From the NCBI GenBank assembly GCA_045599325.1, contig JAZRVT010000042.1:1-36654 (forward strand): DNA of 36,654 nucleotides, read 5' to 3'. Below the pieces are notes generated by a model. That model ran no database searches. It was not told the DNA's origin and saw only the letters and a program-made list of their open reading frames with translations. Positions 12,001 through 15,653 of this stretch are shown here, piece after piece. Each line of letters opens with the position of its first letter. Positions within the stretch are counted from its first letter, which is position 1. Made by a program: the position numbers and the translations under genes. This DNA is from Cacconaster sp045599325 (GTDB taxonomy: Bacteria > Bacteroidota > Bacteroidia > Bacteroidales > UBA932).

Positions 12001-12982
12001 AGTCATGATAATACAGATCGACCGACTGCTTATGCGCCGCCGCATCGAGGAGAGCCTCTTCCGCCTGAGTGAGCGGCTGTCCCTTCTCGGCTTTCTCAGC
12101 GGCTTCCATAAGCCTTCTGTCCTTCGCCAGCTCGGTCATACCCATCGACCACGCATCAAGCGTGAAGGAGTCCTTAATGCCCTTGAACGCCCCTTTGTTC
12201 TTATAAGCGGCATCCCGGGTCTTGTCGGCCTCTTTGTACATATCTTTCGCCATCATCAGCACCGCGCCCTCGTCATTCTGTTCGTAGATGTCGCCGTTGA
12301 CGGTGTTCTGCGTGTATGGCGCATTGCTCTGCTCTGCGCGCAGCAGTCCGGTAGCGAACCTGTACAGGCCTCCCTTGCGGCCCATCTCTGCATCGGCCAT
12401 CTTGTTTGCCTCCGCCTGCTTCGCCTCGAACTGACTATACATCTCATCTATCGCGGCCTTCGACTGGTCACTGTCGGCTTTGTATGCGTCATACACCTCC
12501 TGTGACATCTGAACTTTCTGCTGCTGGGGGATATCATTGACGCCATACCTGCCGGCCGAGAAAGAAGTGTTTCCGCCAGCCTGGTAGAGCGTGTCGGTTA
12601 GTTTCTTGAAGAACCCGGGCTTGTTTTCGGGCTGCTCTGCCGGCTCCACATCCTCCACTGGTTCAGGCTGCTCCATCTGAACGGCCGGCTGCTGCACACC
12701 GGGGGTCTGCATGTCCTGCGCCTCCGGCTGTTGCTCCGGGAGGTCATTCTGTGTGCCCTTGTCCTGAGGCGAGGCAGATCTGCGCTGGGGAACGAAAGTG
12801 GCAGCGAAGTCATCCTCGCTGCCTACATTCAAGCCTAACTGCCTTGCTTTCCCGTAATACCATTTCCGGTCTTCATCATTGTTCAGTGATTCGTCGAACT
12901 CATCGAATGTGCCGATGTTAAGATTATTGGCCTTGAACTTGTCGTAAAGCCACTGCTTGTCGTCGTTACCGTCGTATGCCAT
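1..12982 (-). CDS. Giant phage polyvalent (ejection-type) protein, 3' end beyond window
   Basis: One frame runs without a stop from ATG 12982 to base 1 (>4,327 codons, C-terminus outside the window). Order by residue: two-fold W/Y..LN(I/V)G..F repeat (8-62); Gln/Pro/Glu-rich linker (63-128); helical virion-like region (128-680); Ala/Gln/Pro/Glu-rich and coiled-coil stretches (960-1360); metallopeptidase-like module A with HEVVGH (1438); inorganic-pyrophosphatase-like domain with DGDHID (about 1573-1700); module B with HEVVAH (1902); LPD1-like domain with HEWWH (2601); R-S type ADP-ribosyltransferase-like domain (2808-3016); LPD3-like domain (3093-3236); second ART with YHGT (H3292); module C with HEAVAH (3556); PBECR-type nuclease-like domain (3690-3805); third ART with YHGS (H3865); unassigned RPGWHLG module (4115-4288). 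Polyvalent proteins are known from phages and conjugative elements as proteins injected with the DNA. Domain names are from pattern memory; the overall class is secure, single assignments less so. The start follows the upstream stop by 8 bases, with only a weak RBS. Confidence 0.9.
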   Translation of the reverse strand, partial: MAYDGNDDKQWLYDKFKANNLNIGTFDEFDESLNNDEDRKWYYGKARQLGLNVGSEDDFAATFVPQRRSASPQDKGTQNDLPEQQPEAQDMQTPGVQQPAVQMEQPEPVEDVEPAEQPENKPGFFKKLTDTLYQAGGNTSFSAGRYGVNDIPQQQKVQMSQEVYDAYKADSDQSKAAIDEMYSQFEAKQAEANKMADAEMGRKGGLYRFATGLLRAEQSNAPYTQNTVNGDIYEQNDEGAVLMMAKDMYKEADKTRDAAYKNKGAFKGIKDSFTLDAWSMGMTELAKDRRLMEAAEKAEKGQPLTQAEEALLDAAAHKQSVDLYYHDFLSRGYKAGLTTGESLPFMIEFMLNPLGSGANDSALVLSRALGKRLAKKTGIELTEDLMEGGIRKGIREVEKQAIKKGTLSQLEKTMMNVGTFVAEDVARAAGMAATSGLPRTIADTYSREMGDVKFAYDPERGTIKFDGVEGGEGTFWGAFAKAYGATVIEDFSEMFGEYFLPIGEAMGHGLQKLGLKRVNSFIDNIATSDWTRGVNHFLEQTQWHGVFGEFGEELVGGVLNALTVGDQTVFKGDNAVFNKDNLIDTFLGVALFGGFTAAVKTMGYRSPRQRVSNLRSSAIDMAEDAFVGIEDEWNTFRGQMDNASSEQLTDIVRLITEGDFTDEQKRALMAYAYARQVEIGYGLGREKRAEEEPETMEIDDTYDAAKEVQDPEEKRAAKIELDNAAEGLTTEELAMDRAQLDDYAEDHPDRAEAIRRYQMAKAAMQGINDAVEDRLETSMTEDDKQTDAMTAEDGNIYHLTMKSDQFNDESHYSPTLIRGNLVVDENGAIDAAASDDYVFIRAEDGSSKMVSPKDIASAYVENAEERKRSRREAVRTAMQQRLEQEINTPTAAEVEATLTGEEEVLNVGGMLVEATAEPALSANGKVIVRFSKPVMINGVENSVHEIPAADFAAMRVSRLKVAKEEQAQAEAEPEQQSQEAQAEQTAAPAEQPAAEPAVAAPQPEAQQPAMEASPAPAEAQPVQQPQEPAPVPIRKDIRGRALPMKERNGEQVVDQQALFDRDPEAWAAWNDERKQDDGASSKAYLEKVLATFPKREKELQKKIDAELDFDKVDELESELAAVRRNKAAIEELVSSYKDTETRKKRAAEREKLRNQEPRSLSELVSQVVGYLGLGKVNRESFMKETGYKEGDLKGFFGLFAKNGQGMTISQIAEAVAEADDMGFLPLTATGAKDDMAARDAVIDFFQQVRTRGDIINYISNNREAERQEEARRAADLEAQAEEEQRAQAEVTTAEELADAGAREQEERQQNSADYEEMRGTEEQGPVEDLPPTDEELAAMEPAEEAQPDTMMKEQPKTQNQESDLEKSPAHVVARQMEKRLGVKVIVHDSIDTITNQEALEALKAGRRVNGWYEEKTGEVHFYAPNVASRQEAYSTYIHEVVGHRGMRELLGEEGYAKLCDKVWSLMSPADRKRYMDRLRQVKGDEVKRLRTAADEFIAYFAENVPYDQNRSIWDKIVDAVRRALGLMTETQYETAKLVDTLQQSYRRLAKEAANSIEQARAAVNTNPTEAQKEAGNYKMGHVRIDGYEITIENPKGSIRRGTDASGRSWETYMNNDYGYIRGTRSVDGDHIDIFLSDNPTEGDVYVVDQVNPSTGEFDEHKVMYGFSSVEEAKAAYLANYSEGWQGLGAITPVSKDEFKKWIESSTRKTKPFAEYASVKPLEEDVPTDVKDAKPAFPTPNSLADAIGSEEPVRIAQEVARMQEFIMSSKDLRMVDTTIADAKKKAREKEKDSPMAKAYDIILSTLKRRKAQLEKLNKAANEISVMAEKVGVPVRVLRGVAEVENKEARDAILSDTRAGRAVPRGWFNPGTGEVEIFLPGVVSFAEKGRSESVTKSAQETYLHEVVAHYGLRQLLGDKFDSFMDSVWEMMSEEDKQKWERAVGYIKDETKRRRAAADEYVARIAEKLDANAEISEEEKTIWQKIVDAVKEFLGIESRLNDEEISRMLYQSMANLQRTNIDVQENETEVQETGDESPVKTTSERKTRSKSSSKKIDDFGEEIAGARKNVLKTLAKSFDDATEESLVALPLGKVFKRPDLKKLVDEGTISPDDARWAEAMMQTMIFKDKPRADSHDKYLARIAERKGQAAPAPQKIGRWAKDVKAGIDQLKEFLLASPEDRAEIIEDMRKTPEDILLQDRIDRARYRERNGVDTGDLHTPNQVWAISQVLEALGYQPGDKVKLPLSRIEASYNGKYFEIKDDKGHKYNYVDNALTLDEAINGLVQLAKAERGDSDVQFPMKSFRVRGEEPIMEDSGKFTVTWIAKNGGVSVADVDNEAEADKKIASLKAKGISANKYPLQQRNGYKHYRVLFIHPLTGEELRLGLYDNISEAQLSASENYDENNASVNEQLSKKREAEGKETRKSHVPWGVRRNDDGKYALYVPAKMNPTGQDIVLAEGLDSYQAAGKYFYEHEDEFRNLLDEYKSQIRRAPYFSLDVTPRKGQDYRDGKDVTPEQFSDTFGFRGVQFGNWTNDADRQAALNEAYDSFMDLADILGLSPRAMSLGGELGLAFGARGTGGALAHYELNEVVINLTKTRGAGSLAHEWWHALDNYFSRRGNVPLGMVTYNMVKDIRPDVADAYRSLVDNVRKSDYARRSAAIGEYWGRIEEITARLFAEWVDRELAKQGRLNHFLSRGINIDNLDKMKMRNYVLFVERRGSSMPYEEFEKTSRALSGFPYPVAEEVESFSDAVRNIFNVIQEEPGDKGILFSREVEADEDEKYMKAVEYGDTDTMQRMVYAAANRAGYDVRSEHRDGHGAPGPDVDREDFTNLDALRQSVEEDGFDTNLYGIAFGVSSQPDDYFSDNGPRWFGYNNESGLESFRALRKAIDETRKAKDGNIPTIKVFRCVPDKVKPDNKASDALVETKLRAGDWVSPSRSYAVAHGDHRFGEGNWHIIEQDVPVTELWWDGNDIREWGWDDGGTYAYKNVPNNIKSLEPVTFDDSGKVIPLSQRFNEDSPSLLFSRDEFTPENRSEEVKQEVDRIVAKSLLDGTFRKAPNGKDSNLSLDQWALVRTKAFKKWFGDWELAAKKVQIVPASINHGFSSLKDATQWAKDNLLRTYSNNETGGKGEITVNTQTINKFVSNDAVAKSESRDVHYAVLKQIPVLLRESIDVEQHPDYRKVDGVRKVENGINAGITMHRLFGAVSVDGKTYRVKITLKENTDLSKTKAYSYEATKIELLAGQSDEAVATSRNSNNSISLANLLNGIDKSYNKGQKLIDYSKIVDENGEPKVMYHGTGREFYTFRNTDPISELGEGFYFTDSPKIAEWYTNRVNQDNISKIEARAMEIFVDDMGHTEEDAYDNEYISEYNKAYDQAEEELFSKPNVVPVFLNVRNPRQVISDGVLETSRGEYDGVVDATFAERHKKLLKEAGVDYGMQIMVYEANQIKSATDNNGEFNRENPDIRFSRDYFDDDESAAETHNREADAGNNEENILDTSNPLVVAEAMSAVNKLSKRLGVPVRFVRGSDAKGHYTEGKKEVVINIGTHESIDDVVETYLHEAVAHFGLRQLMGDEFDSFIDTVWNNATESIRNKIRASMVENGWDRAYATEEYIAELAQKTDYTKSERSLWRKIVDAVRNFINSISGRDNRITDDTIREILVASYQNLENNNGKGKSAEEAKSLLSRMQDNAEVIVPRELTADVWKNEIEGKTFDTPVGKIKFGENQYDNNKGKGREREFGMLLPTVQRPDIIFEESAPEEGAERQTKYVFVKTFVDENGAKHINYASVSISKGGMEVVESSHYLRDKQVLNKIEKEQMLWNRLETDSTSSAQGSSNDQNNALSTSKDTDNNENNNNSAEKTYLRTAYHGSAADFEKFDMSHVGEGEGAQAHGYGTYVAFDKKVGEGYANKLAGNNVVWDGLESYTSSHQVAESVINIDYRGNIKLAKKSLALAWPAYMRPDYAKIIIESDINDWKVNKNQRNLYSIEIPENTGDNYINEMKTLPKAGRRRIADVVRSLSDEMLTREVHGPNWLPNGVQSLANAIENNQYAGLELRERLVDAFGSEQFASEIFSNAGFIGMLYDGMRDGECAVIFNTDDLFILEHTHFRLREKPAPKKTGIGYKVFFRKNGKLYPPMVANPNGEDTPVGVWLDADAAPIAGESKTGRPQVKAGGKGTQGGSGQLAYRPGWHLGTIPYAIQFNRKDENGNKTLFPKDFVWAEVEYAADKDYQTEAEAEGINTSGKYQHSLAGLKRLPEDGFYMYRTNPNPQTDPWIITGSMKVKRILTDDEVDNLVRKAGRQPQRREGSARFREMEISDENSAVSALKTELG
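120..640 (-). other. Unassigned conserved-looking module with RPGWHLG
   Basis: Within the giant CDS, residues about 4115-4288: GYKVFFRKNGKLYPPMV, PVGVWLDAD, GQLAYRPGWHLGTIPYA, DFVWAEVEYA and FYMYRTNPNPQTDPWIITG. I recognise the pattern as recurring in polyvalent proteins but cannot name it. Conserved-looking Arg and His in RPGWHLG could be catalytic in a small nuclease fold; this is a guess. Confidence 0.45.
645..1420 (-). other. ADP-ribosyltransferase-like domain 3
   Basis: Within the giant CDS, residues about 3855-4113. TAYHGSAADFEKFD (His at 1390-1388), VGEGEGAQAHGYGTYVAFD and a late block CAVIFNTDDLFILE. The GTGEGxQAxGxGxY-type loop is frequent in polyvalent ARTs. It differs enough from domain 2 to be an independent family member rather than a recent duplicate. 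Confidence 0.6.
1560..1915 (-). other. PBECR-type (Barnase/EndoU/ColicinE5-D/RelE-like) nuclease domain
   Basis: Within the giant CDS, residues about 3690-3805. The block order GKTFDTPVGKIKFGENQY, FGMLLPTVQRPDIIFEE, QTKYVFVKTF, HINYASVSIS and VVESSHYLRDKQVLNKI fits the phage RNase-like families that follow virion proteins, judged from memory. His in SSHY and basic Arg/Lys are candidate active-site residues. Confidence 0.6.
2030..2500 (-). other. Metallopeptidase-like module C (HEAVAH)
   Basis: Within the giant CDS, residues about 3495-3651. RLGVPVRFVRG, then TYLHEAVAHFGLRQLMG (HExxxH at 2317-2300), EEYIAELAQ and WRKIVDAVRNF. Third paralogue of the module; the surrounding DNA is visibly more AT-rich than around A and B. 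Confidence 0.65.
2600..3180 (-). other. ADP-ribosyltransferase-like domain 2 (ART-PolyVal)
   Basis: Within the giant CDS, residues about 3268-3462. IVDENGEPKVMYHGTGREF (His at 3109-3107), GEGFYFTDSPKIAEWY and the end block NQIKSATDNNGEF plus NPDIRFSRD form the usual order of the ART family found in phage polyvalent proteins (H-Y type). Substrate unknown. Confidence 0.7.
3275..3705 (-). other. LPD3-like domain
   Basis: Within the giant CDS, residues about 3093-3236, preceded by the VRTKAFKKWFGDWE motif at about 3800-3740. The stretch ATQWAKDN...GEITVNTQTINKFVS...DVHYAVLKQIPVLLRES resembles the polyvalent-associated LPD3 family. The function of that family is not settled. Confidence 0.5.
3935..4560 (-). 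other. ADP-ribosyltransferase-like domain 1 (R-S-E type)
   Basis: Within the giant CDS, residues about 2808-3016. Visible blocks are KVFRCVP (candidate NAD-binding Arg), GDWVSPSRSYA (candidate S-x-S block) and a late acidic segment HIIEQDVPVTELWWDG. It follows a KYMKAVEYGDTDTMQRMV module that I associate with polyvalent ART cassettes. The fold is inferred from the motif order only. Confidence 0.5.
4680..5500 (-). other. LPD1-like domain with HEWWH zinc motif
   Basis: Within the giant CDS, residues about 2495-2765. VTPEQFSDTFGFRGVQFGNW precedes LAHEWWHALDNYFSRRG (HEWWH at 5182-5168). This FGFRGVQFGNW...HEWWHALD combination is typical of large polyvalent protein-associated domains as I remember them (LPD1, possibly with LPD5 features). 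HExxH suggests a peptidase, but activity has not been shown from the sequence. Confidence 0.65.
6980..7535 (-). other. Metallopeptidase-like module B (HEVVAH)
   Basis: Within the giant CDS, residues about 1817-2001. VGVPVRVLRG leads in; YLHEVVAHYGLRQLLG (HExxxH at 7279-7262) is followed by AADEYVARIAE and WQKIVDAVKEFLG. It matches modules A and C along its whole length, so it is an internal paralogue rather than a chance motif. Confidence 0.65.
7880..8265 (-). other. Inorganic-pyrophosphatase-like domain of polyvalent type
   Basis: Within the giant CDS, residues about 1573-1700. The stretch runs from NYKMGHVRIDGYEITIENP, through a GSIRRG turn and NNDYGYIRGT, to VDGDHIDIFL. The paired Asp in DGDxxD resembles the metal-binding DGDPLD of family I pyrophosphatases. 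An InPase family is known from phage polyvalent proteins. A role in pyrophosphate removal or nucleotide metabolism on injection is inference. Confidence 0.65.
8385..8870 (-). other. Metallopeptidase-like module A (HEVVGH)
   Basis: Within the giant CDS, residues about 1371-1533. HEVVGHRGMRELLG lies at 8671 downward and is followed by AADEFIAYFAE and WDKIVDAVRRALG. The HExxxH core with a downstream Glu in DEFIA suggests a zinc metallopeptidase-like fold. It is the first of three related modules; module A has HRGMRE where B and C have H(Y/F)GLRQ. Confidence 0.65.
12799..12961 (-). repeat. Two-copy protein repeat at N-terminus of giant protein
   Basis: Residues 8-62 contain two copies of about 29 residues with the pattern (K/R)xWxYxKxxxxxLN(I/V)Gxx(D/E)(D/E)F. 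Copy 1 includes KQWLYDKFKANNLNIGTFDEF and copy 2 includes RKWYYGKARQLGLNVGSEDDF; each of these stretches spans about 21 residues. I recall similar W/Y...G...F repeats at the N-termini of large Bacteroidota phage proteins. A packaging or assembly tag is possible, but this is inference. Confidence 0.7.
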
Positions 12983-12990
12983 GGTATTCT

Positions 12991-14421
12991 TTATCTTCGT
13001 GATGGTGGTGTATTATCGTCTTTTTTATCGGTCTTTTCCCTCTTGGAAGGAGGGGTGCTGTCATCTGTCTTTTCTTCCCAGCTGGACATGTCAGTCTTCT
13101 TTCCGGTGTAATCATCAGAGAGCTTAGCGAGGGACGCCTGTGCGGTATTGGATTCGTTGAGGTACTTGTCAACGTATGCACTGAGCTGCTCTGGTTTTTC
13201 AAGCTCTTCGTATTCCTGCTCAATCTGCATCTTCTGGCTTTGCAGCTCCTTGTATGCCTTAGATCGCTGCCATTTACGGTCGGTCGTTCCATCTGGTTTA
13301 TTCTCCATCGCTTTCTCGATCTTCGCCAGCCTGTCGGACGCTATCTCCGCCACGACTGTCGGCAGCTGCTGGACATACTGCTTAGTTCCGAAGTGGAACA
13401 CTCCGTGCTTCCCGATATTGCGCGACATGTCCTCTCCGTAGGTTGCCTTGCGGTCAGCATCCTTGCGCCTTGACGTTTCGGCTGCAAGCCTCTGGCGTGA
13501 CAGGGACTCGGAAGCGCGATGCGCCCGTGCCGCCTCTTCCTGCCCGGCCTTCTGCAATTCGTAGGTCTTGTCCCAGTGATCCTGATCCCTCGCGATCTTG
13601 TCGGCATCCTGCCTGCGCTTCTCTGCCGCTGCGGCGTTCTGCTGGCGTAGTTTCTCCGCCTCCGCCGGAAGAGCAGCTTCTGCCGCTGCGATCTTGCCCT
13701 GGCGCTCTGCATCTGATCCTGCCGCCTTAGCCCTCATCTGCGCAAGGCTGAGGTTGCCCTGCTGGAGGCGCAGGTTGAGCTCCCTCTGGAGCTGCGCACG
13801 TCTTTCCTTCGCACGGTCATAGATTGCCTGATACTTGTCGAGCCCGGTTGTAAGCTGCGCGTTCGGCGCACCCTTGGTGGTATAGTAGAGATTGGCGAGC
13901 GCGGTGAGCCCGTCAGCGATTCCGCCGACGAGCAGCTCCCTGCGGGCCTTCTTCTGCATCTCCTCTGCGCTGAGGCGGTTCTGCTCCTGCTCCGCCTTCA
14001 TCTGGTCCACGTACGAAGCGAAGGCGTCGATGCCCTTCTGCTCGGCTGCGGATGCATTGGCGGCGGCATCCTTCTGCGCCTGTATGCCGGCTCGCTGCGC
14101 ATCCATTATTGCCTGGACATTAAGGTCGAGGTCGCTTGTGGTCGCAGACGGCACGGCCTGCTGCGAGCCTGCTGCTACCTGCTGGTTCGCCTGCTGAGGT
14201 GCGGCTGCATTGGCAGCGGCTTGAGGCTGTTTTGCTTCTGCCTGCTGTTCCTGGGTCTGGACCAATGGCCGCACGGGCTGCTCTGTCTCAGCATTGACTG
14301 TCTCTGTATTCTGCACCTCTGCCTGAGGACCGGCTGGCGCCTGGACCTCAGGGATAGCAGCAACTGCCGGTTCGGAAGACTTCCACGTCCGTGTGACCGG
14401 GTCATATACAACTCTACCCAT
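12991..14421 (-). CDS. Phage coiled-coil structural or internal virion protein
   Basis: 476 residues from ATG 14421. A longer frame reaches 14490, but I chose 14421 because AGAGG lies about 12 bases upstream and the preceding gene stops one base before, giving a tight junction. Residues 20-110 are Ala/Gln/Pro/Glu-rich and probably disordered. About 115-310 is long heptad-like helix (KAEQEQNRLSAEEMQKKARR, then AEKLRQQNAAAAEKRR). The C-terminus repeats DD(S/N)TPPS(K/R)R twice and is highly charged. No catalytic motif is visible. Position between a Gly/Ala-rich small protein and a giant protein resembles gp15 in the gp14-gp15-gp16 ejection block of T7-like phages, but I see no sequence evidence for homology to gp15. 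Very likely co-transcribed with both neighbours. Confidence 0.85.
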   Translation of the reverse strand: MGRVVYDPVTRTWKSSEPAVAAIPEVQAPAGPQAEVQNTETVNAETEQPVRPLVQTQEQQAEAKQPQAAANAAAPQQANQQVAAGSQQAVPSATTSDLDLNVQAIMDAQRAGIQAQKDAAANASAAEQKGIDAFASYVDQMKAEQEQNRLSAEEMQKKARRELLVGGIADGLTALANLYYTTKGAPNAQLTTGLDKYQAIYDRAKERRAQLQRELNLRLQQGNLSLAQMRAKAAGSDAERQGKIAAAEAALPAEAEKLRQQNAAAAEKRRQDADKIARDQDHWDKTYELQKAGQEEAARAHRASESLSRQRLAAETSRRKDADRKATYGEDMSRNIGKHGVFHFGTKQYVQQLPTVVAEIASDRLAKIEKAMENKPDGTTDRKWQRSKAYKELQSQKMQIEQEYEELEKPEQLSAYVDKYLNESNTAQASLAKLSDDYTGKKTDMSSWEEKTDDSTPPSKREKTDKKDDNTPPSRR

Positions 14422-14422
14422 A

Positions 14423-14977
14423 TCAAATGCGCCTCTTCGATTCGTTACCTTCCTCGCCGGACACGAAGATTCTGTCCAGTGTCGATGCATCGCTCGCCAT
14501 CAGGTTCGCTCCGGCCTTGCTGACCCCGCCGACAGCTCCGGCGATGGCATTTGCCTTGGCAATCTCCGTCTGGCGCTGCTGCTCCGTCAGTGCCGCATCC
14601 TGGGCGCGGTACTGCTGATCAATCTGGTCCTTCCTGCTGGCAGCCTGAGCCGCGATGTTCGATGTGGTCTGTGCTACAGCGTCATTGGCAGCAGCCTTGG
14701 CAATCGCCTCGGCCTCGTCAGTGGATCCTCCGACCGCAGCCTGGCCCCTTGCATTTTTGAGGTGCTCCGCAAACAGCTCCCTCTGTCTCGTGAGAGCCTG
14801 CTGCGCATCTGCTCTCTGTGTATAGTCGGCCGACTTCTCCCAGTCGTACCAGGCTTTGTTTTTGCGCTTCTGTGCATCAGTGAGCGCGGCTGCTCTCTGG
14901 CTTGCATTGGACGCCGCCACGCCTCCCGCGATTGCACCGCCCAGACTCAGCACGCCGCCTAAGATTGTTCCGATCAT
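14423..14977 (-). CDS. Small Gly/Ala-rich phage protein, gp14-like internal virion protein
   Basis: 184 residues. The N-terminus MIGTILGGVLSLGGAIAGG is a Gly-zipper-like hydrophobic segment, suited to membrane insertion. It is followed by a long Ala/Gln-rich amphipathic helix (about residues 25-160) with little Pro and no enzyme motif. This layout is typical of small internal core or DNA-pilot proteins of phages: T7 gp14 is of similar size, and microvirus pilot proteins look alike. A microvirus is ruled out by the >12 kb gene downstream. Its TGA lies one base before the ATG of the next gene, so the two are translationally close. No good ribosome-binding site is seen upstream of 14977. Function by analogy only. 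Confidence 0.8.
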   Translation of the reverse strand: MIGTILGGVLSLGGAIAGGVAASNASQRAAALTDAQKRKNKAWYDWEKSADYTQRADAQQALTRQRELFAEHLKNARGQAAVGGSTDEAEAIAKAAANDAVAQTTSNIAAQAASRKDQIDQQYRAQDAALTEQQRQTEIAKANAIAGAVGGVSKAGANLMASDASTLDRIFVSGEEGNESKRRI

Positions 14978-15187
14978 TGTCTTGTGGGTTTTGTTTGCCG
15001 AAAGGTAGACGAGAGGCGCCCTGTCATTTGTCTATTTATTCCACCGGCCGGCTCCGACCCTTGTGCGCGAGTGCCGAAAGCACCTCAATCACCACATAAG
15101 GTACTATCCATCAAACCTTTGTAAATCAATTCCTTGTTTTATTGACATGAATTTTGCATATTTGCACATTCACCATATTTAATAAGT
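14978..15187. other. Divergent intergenic region between phage module and HTH gene
   Basis: 210 bases between divergently transcribed genes, so promoters for both should lie here. On the plus strand a usable -7 box is seen (separate entry). On the minus strand the best -7-like match is the complement of CAAACCTT near 15113-15120, with one mismatch and no convincing -33 box. A small interrupted inverted repeat (GAGTGC, loop CGAAA, GCACCTC, 15069-15086) and the palindrome CCGGCCGG near 15045 are possible operator sites. No tRNA or obvious attachment repeat was found. Confidence 0.4.
15142..15164 (+). promoter_or_regulatory. Putative promoter of the HTH gene
   Basis: CATATTTG at 15157-15164 matches the Bacteroidota -7 consensus TAnnTTTG in all but the first base. 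It lies 23 bases before the ATG at 15188. An upstream TTGACA (15142-15147) is too close to act as a standard -33 box for it, so the upstream element is uncertain. Confidence 0.45.
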
Positions 15188-15577
15188 ATGACCCCAAGAG
15201 AGAAACTGGAGCTGTTCGCCCAGATACACACGAAGAAGCGTTTCTTCAATGTAGGGAGAAAGGTGAGAGGTCTGGAGATTGACTTGATTTCTGGCCAGGT
15301 TTATCAAAGGCTTAACCTGCGGCAGGTCATTGCCCACCGCCTCAACGAATGCGGGATCTCGCGCAACGAAGCCGCCTATTATCTGGACTTGAGACCGTGC
15401 GACTTTTCGTCATATATGCACGGCCGCAGGTCGCTCCCGTACGATAAGCTGGAGCGTCTGCTCGGACTGCTCTTCTGCGATACGGAACTGCCGCCAGAAG
15501 ATCTGAAAGAGACGGAAGAAGAGAGGAGCAGTGATGAAATCGTCACCAAATCAGCACCCCTTGCTGGAAGTTTCTAA
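15188..15577 (+). CDS. Small HTH DNA-binding protein, probable element regulator
   Basis: 129 residues. Residues about 42-95 look like a helix-turn-helix of XRE/Cro type: LRQVIAHRL (helix 1), ISRNEAAYYLDL (helix 2), PCDFSSYMHGRRSLP (recognition helix with Arg/His) and LERLLGLLF. The C-terminal 25 residues are acidic and probably unstructured. The first 40 residues are basic and unassigned. It is transcribed away from the phage module and towards pssA, from its own promoter and ahead of a terminator. The divergent layout fits a repressor of the adjacent element, but no target is proven. The start is the first ATG; there is no strong Shine-Dalgarno sequence. Confidence 0.75.
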   Translation: MTPREKLELFAQIHTKKRFFNVGRKVRGLEIDLISGQVYQRLNLRQVIAHRLNECGISRNEAAYYLDLRPCDFSSYMHGRRSLPYDKLERLLGLLFCDTELPPEDLKETEEERSSDEIVTKSAPLAGSF

Positions 15578-15626
15578 GTATCAACAGGTATACGATTTCC
15601 TTCCGGATCACTTGGGAGCGGTTTGA
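15534..15626 (+). CDS. Possible 30-residue ORF overlapping the HTH gene
   Basis: ATG 15534 to TGA 15626, in another frame from the HTH gene and overlapping its last 44 bases. A good Shine-Dalgarno sequence (GAGAGGAGC, about 15520-15530) sits at fitting distance, which is unusual for this genome. The product contains HPLLEVSKYQQVYDFLPDHL and ends inside the terminator stem. It is either a translationally coupled small protein or the stub of a gene cut when the element inserted. No family recognised. Confidence 0.35.
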   Translation: MKSSPNQHPLLEVSKYQQVYDFLPDHLGAV

Positions 15627-15653
15627 CAGTGTCGGGCCGCTCTTATTGTTTCT
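15616..15653 (+). terminator. Rho-independent terminator after HTH unit
   Basis: GAGCGGTTTGAC (15616-15627) pairs over 12 positions with GTCGGGCCGCTC (15631-15642), including three G-T wobbles, around an AGT loop. The T-rich TTATTGTTT follows on the plus strand. The stem ends next to the pssA stop codon (15643-15645), so it may also end the minus-strand unit, though no T-run follows in that direction. Confidence 0.75.

Noticed and set aside
14422..14490. Longer start of the coiled-coil phage gene (ATG 14490)
   Set aside because: The extra 23 residues lie within the end of the upstream gene and are Cys/Arg/Trp-rich, unlike the rest; ATG 14421 has a better RBS and spacing.
14423..14977. Microvirus pilot protein (integrated Microviridae)
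   Set aside because: The Gly-rich N-terminus resembles microvirus pilot proteins, but the co-oriented gene of more than 12 kb cannot belong to a 4-6 kb ssDNA phage.
14978..15187. tRNA or attachment-site repeat at the element border
   Set aside because: No cloverleaf could be folded by eye and no direct repeat of useful length was found; the left end of the element is outside the window, so a repeat pair cannot be tested.
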